Position numbers and translations under genes: made by a program
NCBI RefSeq assembly: GCF_014651075.1
Contig: NZ_BMWE01000006.1
Coordinates: 310,001-374,000, forward strand
Length of the DNA stretch: 64,000 bases
Origin: Streptomyces djakartensis
Lineage (GTDB): Bacteria; Actinomycetota; Actinomycetes; Streptomycetales; Streptomycetaceae
Reading direction: 5' to 3'
The notes under the pieces: generated by a model
Seen by the model: only the letters and a program-made list of their open reading frames with translations
What the model was told of the DNA's origin: nothing
The model's database searches: none
Shown here: one piece after another, positions 58,982 through 64,000 of the stretch
Numbering within the stretch: the first letter of the stretch is position 1
Layout: every line of letters starts with the position of its first letter

Positions 58982-59647
58982 ATGCGCGTCAACCGGATCC
59001 TGCTCTCCTCCGCCCTGGTCGTCGTCTCCCTGGTGATCCAGGTCAGCGTCCTCGCCCGCCTGCACCTGCCGGGCGCCGTGCCCGACCTGATGCTGCTCAC
59101 CGTCCTCGGTTTCGCCCTGGTCTACGGGCACGTCGGCGGCGCCCTCATCGGCTTCGGCGCGGGCCTGCTCGCCGACCTGGCGCCGCCCGCCGACCACGCG
59201 GCCGGGCGGTACGCCCTCGTGCTGTGCGTCATCGGCTACCTCGCGGGCCTGGCGAAACCCGAGACGGGCCGGCTGAAGTCCGCGACCGGCCCCATGGTCG
59301 TGGTCGTCGCCGCGGCCCTCGGCTCCACCCTGCTGTACGCCGGGGTCGGCGCCCTCGTCGGTGACACCGCCGCCCGCCATGTGGGCCTGGGCGGCCTGCT
59401 GTTCACGGCCGCCCTGTACGACCTGCTGCTCGCGCCGTTCGTCGTGCCGGGGGTGATGGCGCTGGCCCGGCGCGCCGAGAACGACCCGCTCGCCGAGACC
59501 AACTCCGCCGCCAAGGCCACCGACATCTCCTCCGGCTGGCTCTCCGGCGGCACCGGCCTGAGGATCGGCAGCCAGCGCAACGGGCTGCGGGCGGCCCGGG
59601 CGAGGATGGCCCGCGCCGGGCGCATCAAGGGGGTCAAGCGGCTGTGA
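58982..59647 (+). CDS. mreD: Rod-shape-determining protein MreD
   Basis: 221 residues with five to six membrane spans (ILLSSALVVVSLVIQVSVLARL, GAVPDLMLLTVLGFALVYGHVGGALIGFGAGLLADLAPP). PDLMLL and the GLLADLAPP element are typical of actinobacterial MreD. The basic C-terminal tail is cytoplasmic. It acts with MreC in the elongation/spore-wall machinery. Confidence 0.94.
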   Translation: MRVNRILLSSALVVVSLVIQVSVLARLHLPGAVPDLMLLTVLGFALVYGHVGGALIGFGAGLLADLAPPADHAAGRYALVLCVIGYLAGLAKPETGRLKSATGPMVVVVAAALGSTLLYAGVGALVGDTAARHVGLGGLLFTAALYDLLLAPFVVPGVMALARRAENDPLAETNSAAKATDISSGWLSGGTGLRIGSQRNGLRAARARMARAGRIKGVKRL

Positions 59648-59711
59648 GCGCGGGGCAGTCCATCCGGTCATCACACAGGCGTCCACACACGGAGAGGAGG
59701 AGGCGGCCGCA

Positions 59712-61958
59712 GTGACCAACATTCCCGAGACCGGCCGCAACACGCGGGTCCAGATCCGTCTCGTCGTCATCCAGGTCCTCGTCCTCTCCCTCCTGCTCAC
59801 CCTGGGCGGGCGCCTGTGGTACCTGCAGATCCGTGAGGGCGCGGCATACGCCAAGGAAGCCTCCGGGAACCACGTCCAGCAGGTCGTCCAGCCGGCCGTC
59901 CGCGGCTCCATCCTGGACGCACGCGGCGTGGCCCTCGCCGACAACGAGACCCGGCTGGTCGTCTCCGCCTCCCGCACCGACCTGCTGAAGATGAAGGACG
60001 ACGGCAAGGAAGTCCTGACCAAACTCGCCCGAGTGCTGGGCATGACCCCCAAGGAGGTCATGCTGAAGGTCCGGCTGTGCGACGCCAAGACCCCCCAGCC
60101 CTGCTGGAACGGCTCGCCCTACCAGCCCATCCCCATCACCGACGAGGCCACCGCCAAGCAGGCCCTGCAGATCCGCGAGCGCGCCGAGGACTTCCCCGGC
60201 ATCACCGCCGAGCCGCAGGCCGTGCGCCGCTACCCGAGCCCGGGCAAGGCCAACGCCGCCCAGGTCCTCGGCTACCTCTCGCCGGTCACCGACGAGGAGA
60301 TCAAGGAGGCGCAGGACACCGACTCGCCGTTCCTGCGCTCCGACCAGGTCGGCCGCTCGGGCCTGGAGCGCCAGTACGACAAGCAGCTGCGCGGCAAGGC
60401 CGGCGTCACCCGCTACGAGGTCGACAACCTCGGCCGCGTCATCGGCCAGGCCGAGGCCGACCCCACCCACCCCGGCGACAACCTCGTCACCAGCATCGAC
60501 GCCCGCGTCCAGCGGATCGCCGAGTACCAGCTGAACGAGGCCATGAAGGAAGCCCGCAAGCAGCACGACCGGAACACCGGCACCAACTACAAGGCCGACT
60601 CCGGTGCCGTCGTGGTGATGGAGGCCAAGACCGGCCGGGTCGTCGCCATGGCGTCCAACCCGGACTACGACCCGAACGCCTGGGTCGGCGGCATCTCCGC
60701 CAAGGACTACGCCCGGCTGACCGGCAAGAGCTCCAACTACCCGCTGCTCAACCGCGCGATCCAGGGCCAGTCGGCACCCGGCTCGATCTTCAAGGTCATC
60801 CCGACGGCCGCCGCGGTCAACGCGGGCTACCCCTTCGACGGCCCCTACGAGTGCTCCAGCTCGTACTCGATCGGCGGCCAGGTCTTCAAGAACTTCGAGT
60901 CCAAGGGATACGGCCCGATCAGCCTCGGCCGCGCCCTGGAGGTCTCCTGCGACACCGTCTTCTACCGCCTCTCCCACGAGGAGTGGAAGCGCGACGGCGG
61001 CACCAAGCCCAAGAAGAAGGCCAACGACTGGTTCTACAGGACGGCCCACCAGTTCGGCCTCGGCAAGGAGACCGGCATCGACCTGCCCAACGAGGTCACC
61101 GGCCGTGTCCCCGACCGCCAGTGGAAGCTGAACTACTGGAAGGCCAACAAGGACGCCTGGTGCCGCACCGGCAAGCGCGACGGCAGCTACGCGGAGAGGA
61201 TCGCCTACGAGAACTGCCTCGAAGGCAACCGCATGCGCGCCGGTGACTCCGTCAACTACTCCATCGGCCAGGGCGACACGCTCGTGACGCCCATCCAGAT
61301 GGCCACCATCTACGGCGCCATCTCCAACGGCGGCACCATGTACACCCCGTCGGTCGGCAAGGCCGTCATCAGCGCCGACGGCAAGACCGTCACACCGATC
61401 AAGCCCCGGGCGCACGGCAAGCTGCCGATGACCCGGAAGACGCGCGACGAGATAGACGAAGCCCTCGCGGGAGTCGCCACCCGCGGTACGGCCGCCTGGC
61501 GCTTCGGCGGCTGGCCGCAGGACAAGATCCCGATGCACGCCAAGACGGGTACGGCCGAGGTCTACGGCAAGCAGACCACCTCCTGGTTCGCCACGTACAC
61601 CAAGGACTACTCGATCGTCATGACGATCTCCCAGGGCGGTACGGGCTCCGGCGCCTCGGGCCCCGCCGTCCGCAACATCTACAACGCGCTGTACGGCGTC
61701 TCCGAGGACGGCGAGATCGACTCGAAGAAGGCCCTGCTGCCCACCCCGCAGAAGGCCCTGCCGAAGGTCAAGACGGACGGCACCATCGCCACCCCGAAGA
61801 TCGCCAAGGACCCCGCCAAGGACCAGCAGGCGAAGAAGAAGGACCCGAACGCCCCGGCCGACCCGCTCCAGCCGGCGACGTCGGCCCCGCCGTCGCCCGA
61901 GAACCGTGACACCCGAAGGCGCCGGCGCCGGCGGGGAAGCCGGAGGTTGCCGACATGA
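59712..61958 (+). CDS. mrdA: Penicillin-binding protein 2 (class B PBP, transpeptidase)
   Basis: 748 residues. One N-terminal span (IRLVVIQVLVLSLLLTLGGRLWYL), pedestal domain with RGSILDARGVALADNETR, and the transpeptidase motifs SAPGSIFK (SxxK, about 357), SCD (SxN position, about 416) and AKTGTAE (KTG, about 615). The C-terminal tail is a long Lys/Pro- then Arg-rich extension (RRRRRRRGSRR). GTG start at 59712. It pairs with RodA, whose start overlaps this stop by four bases, to make and cross-link peptidoglycan under MreBCD control. Confidence 0.96.
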   Translation: MTNIPETGRNTRVQIRLVVIQVLVLSLLLTLGGRLWYLQIREGAAYAKEASGNHVQQVVQPAVRGSILDARGVALADNETRLVVSASRTDLLKMKDDGKEVLTKLARVLGMTPKEVMLKVRLCDAKTPQPCWNGSPYQPIPITDEATAKQALQIRERAEDFPGITAEPQAVRRYPSPGKANAAQVLGYLSPVTDEEIKEAQDTDSPFLRSDQVGRSGLERQYDKQLRGKAGVTRYEVDNLGRVIGQAEADPTHPGDNLVTSIDARVQRIAEYQLNEAMKEARKQHDRNTGTNYKADSGAVVVMEAKTGRVVAMASNPDYDPNAWVGGISAKDYARLTGKSSNYPLLNRAIQGQSAPGSIFKVIPTAAAVNAGYPFDGPYECSSSYSIGGQVFKNFESKGYGPISLGRALEVSCDTVFYRLSHEEWKRDGGTKPKKKANDWFYRTAHQFGLGKETGIDLPNEVTGRVPDRQWKLNYWKANKDAWCRTGKRDGSYAERIAYENCLEGNRMRAGDSVNYSIGQGDTLVTPIQMATIYGAISNGGTMYTPSVGKAVISADGKTVTPIKPRAHGKLPMTRKTRDEIDEALAGVATRGTAAWRFGGWPQDKIPMHAKTGTAEVYGKQTTSWFATYTKDYSIVMTISQGGTGSGASGPAVRNIYNALYGVSEDGEIDSKKALLPTPQKALPKVKTDGTIATPKIAKDPAKDQQAKKKDPNAPADPLQPATSAPPSPENRDTRRRRRRRGSRRLPT

Positions 61959-63157
61959 CCGGCGGTGTGAACAGCTTCCAGGTATCCGGCTACGGCCCGG
62001 AGCGCTCCGGCTGGACCCGGCTCCTCGCCCGCGACTCCGTGGCACGGCGGCTCGACTGGCCGATCCTGCTGTCGGCGACGGCCCTGTCGCTGCTCGGCAC
62101 GCTCCTCGTCTACTCGGCCACCCGCAACCGCACGGAGCTCAACCAGGGCGACCCGTACTACTTCCTCGTCCGGCACCTGCTCAACACGGGCATCGGCCTC
62201 GCCCTGATGGCCGGCACCATCTGGCTCGGCCACCGCGGCCTGCGCACGGCCGTGCCGGTCCTGTACGGCTTCTCGGTCCTGCTCATCCTGCTGGTGCTCA
62301 CCCCGCTCGGCTCCACCATCAACGGCGCGCACTCCTGGATCAAGCTTCCCGGCGGCTTCTCCCTCCAGCCCTCGGAGTTCGTGAAGGTCACGATCATCCT
62401 GGGCATGGCGATGCTGCTGTCGGCGCGCGTCGACGCGGGAGACAGGCAGTACCCGGACCACCGCACGGTCATGCAGGCCCTGGGTCTGGCCGCCGTGCCC
62501 ATGGCCATCGTGATGCTCATGCCCGACCTCGGGTCCGTCATGGTCATGGTCATCATCGTGCTCGGCGTACTGCTCGCCTCCGGAGCCTCCAACCGATGGG
62601 TGTTCGGCCTGCTCGGCGCGGGCGCGGCCGGCGCGATCACCGTCTGGCAGCTCGGGGTGCTCGACGACTACCAGATCGCCCGCTTCGCCGCCTTCGCCAA
62701 CCCCGAACTCGACCCGGCCGGCGTCGGCTACAACACCAACCAGGCCCGCATCGCCATCGGCTCCGGCGGCCTGACCGGCTCAGGCCTCTTCCACGGCTCC
62801 CAGACCACCGGCCAGTTCGTGCCCGAACAGCAGACGGACTTCGTCTTCACCGTGGCGGGGGAGGAGCTGGGCTTCCTCGGCGGCGGCCTGATCATCCTGC
62901 TGCTCGGCGTCGTGCTGTGGCGGGCCTGCCGCATCGCCCGCGAGACCACCGACCTGTACGGCACGGTCGTGGCCGCCGGCATCGTCGCCTGGTTCGCCTT
63001 CCAGACGTTCGAGAACGTCGGCATGACCCTCGGCATCATGCCGGTCACCGGCCTGCCGCTGCCCTTCGTGTCGTACGGCGGATCGTCGATGTTCGCCGTG
63101 TGGATAGCGGTCGGCCTGCTGCAGTCGATCCGGGTACAACGCCCGATGTCGGCGTGA
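61955..63157 (+). CDS. rodA: RodA/FtsW-family peptidoglycan glycosyltransferase
   Basis: 400 residues with ten membrane spans. NGAHSWIKLPGGFSLQPSEFVKVTIIL (about 112-140) is the SEDS signature with the W-I-x-L and QPSE motifs. PEQQTDFVFTVAGEELGFLGG and LPFVSYGGSS near the end complete the family pattern. The start ATG overlaps the PBP2 stop (ATGA), so RodA and PBP2 are made in step. It polymerises lipid II. In Streptomyces the corresponding gene is known as sfr. Confidence 0.96.
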   Translation: MTGGVNSFQVSGYGPERSGWTRLLARDSVARRLDWPILLSATALSLLGTLLVYSATRNRTELNQGDPYYFLVRHLLNTGIGLALMAGTIWLGHRGLRTAVPVLYGFSVLLILLVLTPLGSTINGAHSWIKLPGGFSLQPSEFVKVTIILGMAMLLSARVDAGDRQYPDHRTVMQALGLAAVPMAIVMLMPDLGSVMVMVIIVLGVLLASGASNRWVFGLLGAGAAGAITVWQLGVLDDYQIARFAAFANPELDPAGVGYNTNQARIAIGSGGLTGSGLFHGSQTTGQFVPEQQTDFVFTVAGEELGFLGGGLIILLLGVVLWRACRIARETTDLYGTVVAAGIVAWFAFQTFENVGMTLGIMPVTGLPLPFVSYGGSSMFAVWIAVGLLQSIRVQRPMSA

Positions 63158-63163
63158 ACACAC

Positions 63164-63194
63164 CGGGCGGGGCCGCCCTCTGCCGCCCCGCCCG
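63164..63194 (+). terminator. Terminator after rodA
   Basis: CGGGCGGGGC (63164-63173) pairs perfectly with 63185-63194, 11-base loop; ends the mre cluster. Confidence 0.8.
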
Positions 63195-63203
63195 CACGCC
63201 GAC

Positions 63204-63209
63204 TAGATT
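63204..63209 (+). promoter_or_regulatory. -10 element for a leaderless CYTH-CHAD transcript
   Basis: TAGATT ends six bases before the ATG at 63216, without a Shine-Dalgarno between. Confidence 0.45.
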
Positions 63210-63215
63210 CGGTGT

Positions 63216-64000
63216 ATGGCGGACACCAAGCGTGAGATCGAGCGGAAGTACGAGTCCGAGGACAGCGGGCTTCCCGACCTGACCGGTGTCACCGGCGTCG
63301 CGGCCGTCCTCGACAAGGGTGTCTCACACCTCGACGCCACCTACTACGACACCGCCGACGAACGCCTCGCCGCGTCGTCCGTCACCCTGCGCCGGCGCAC
63401 CGGCGGCTCCGACGCGGGCTGGCACCTGAAGTTCCCGGTCGCCCCGGGCGTCCGCGACGAGATCCACGCCCCACTGTCCGAGACCCTCCCGGACGTCCTC
63501 GCCGCACTGGTCCGCTCCCGGGTCCGCGACCGCGAGCTGCTGCCCCTCGTCCGGCTCCGTTCCGACCGCGACGTGCGCCACCTCGTCGACGCCGACGGGA
63601 AGCCGCTCGCCGAGGTCAGCGTCGACACCGTGCACGCGCAGCGGCTCACGGACGGCGGCGCGGCGCGGTGGACCGAGATCGAGGTGGAGCTCGCCGACGG
63701 GGGAGACCCGGCCTTCCTCGACATGGTCGGCAAGCGGCTGCGCAAGGCGGGCGTACGGCCGTCGGCGTCGGCGTCGAAACTGGCCCGGGCCCTCGCGGAA
63801 ACGGCTCCCGCCGGACACCGCGCGTCCAGCCCCGTCGCGGACCCGGTGACCGCCGGAGACCATGTCCTCGCGTACGTGCGCGCCCAGCGTGACGCCATCG
63901 TCGAACTCGACCCGGCCGTCCGCCGGGACACGGAGGACTCCGTGCACCGCATGCGGGTGGCCAGCCGGCGGCTGCGCAGCACCTTCAAGTCGTTCGGGGA
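63216..64000 (+). CDS. CYTH and CHAD domain protein, 3' part cut off by window edge
   Basis: Open from the ATG at 63216 to the window end (261 codons seen). The first 200 residues are a CYTH (triphosphate tunnel) domain: REIERKY is the E-x-E-x-K motif, then LDATYYDTADERLAASSVTLRRRTGG, WHLKFPV, and TEIEVELADG. The CHAD domain starts near residue 210 (HVLAYVRAQRDAIVELDP) with the basic HRMRVASRRLRSTFKSF stretch that binds polyphosphate. It may hydrolyse triphosphates or act at polyphosphate granules. The rest of CHAD lies outside the window. It is separated from rodA by a terminator. Confidence 0.9.
   Translation, partial: MADTKREIERKYESEDSGLPDLTGVTGVAAVLDKGVSHLDATYYDTADERLAASSVTLRRRTGGSDAGWHLKFPVAPGVRDEIHAPLSETLPDVLAALVRSRVRDRELLPLVRLRSDRDVRHLVDADGKPLAEVSVDTVHAQRLTDGGAARWTEIEVELADGGDPAFLDMVGKRLRKAGVRPSASASKLARALAETAPAGHRASSPVADPVTAGDHVLAYVRAQRDAIVELDPAVRRDTEDSVHRMRVASRRLRSTFKSFG

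Noticed and set aside
59634..62045. 803-codon open frame antisense to pbp2
   Set aside because: Shadow of the PBP2 gene with no start signal or domain pattern.

Overview
The window is high-GC, densely packed actinobacterial chromosome that I read as Streptomyces. Three things point there: GTG starts are frequent, the long antisense open frames are typical of roughly 70% GC DNA, and the right half has a gene order known from Streptomyces chromosomes: tig-clpP1-clpP2-clpX, valS-folC-DUF4233-ndk, mreB-mreC-mreD-pbp2-rodA. Other markers are a Nur-type nickel operator in front of sodF, a ClgR-type operator in front of clpP1, and a DsbA-fold protein of the mycothiol-linked type. No mobile element, prophage or CRISPR array was seen.

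Layout. 0-10.3 kb: a truncated ABATE/CGNR regulator diverges from a VOC protein, a PNPOx-fold flavoprotein and a NUDIX hydrolase. Next come a Tat-exported metallophosphoesterase with a PHO-box-like element, a secreted serine hydrolase, an unrecognised DUF559-like protein, aminopeptidase N and an Rv2466c-type thiol protein. 10.4-21.3 kb: a sugar/polyol utilisation locus. It has a coupled minus-strand operon (substrate-binding protein, two permeases, ATPase, DeoR regulator, second ATPase, 2-hydroxyacid dehydrogenase, FGGY kinase) and a divergent plus-strand unit (second FGGY kinase, histidine phosphatase). 21.4-35.7 kb: sodF, two paralogous amino-acid permeases, a sulfonate-type sulfur-scavenging operon (ABC transporter, flavin monooxygenase, TauD-like dioxygenase) headed by a ROK regulator, bioY, an LPXTG-type surface protein and a membrane Ser/Thr kinase. 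Two short cysteine-containing leader ORFs, too small for ordinary gene calling, sit before the ROK gene and before the sulfonate operon.

36-45.4 kb: rpiB, an Fpg/Nei glycosylase, an Eis-like acetyltransferase, a PP2C phosphatase, an HD protein, an acyltransferase, a small membrane protein and a kinase with a beta-propeller sensor, followed by tRNA-Gly(TCC), a decayed copy of that tRNA's 3' end, and tRNA-Pro(TGG). 45.6-64 kb: the conserved core of protein quality control (trigger factor, ClpP1P2, ClpX), translation (ValRS), folate and nucleotide metabolism (FolC, Ndk) and lateral wall/spore wall synthesis (MreBCD, PBP2, RodA), ending in a truncated CYTH-CHAD protein.

The observations I rate highest are the paired cysteine leaders bracketing a ROK regulator in the sulfonate locus, the twin 18-bp-spaced inverted repeats at the ABATE regulator promoter, the PHO-box-like site, the duplicated tRNA-Gly 3' end, the two mutually exclusive hairpins before clpX, and the uncharacterised polyol-like locus with two ATPases and two kinases. 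All functional calls are from reading motifs by eye; no database search was run.
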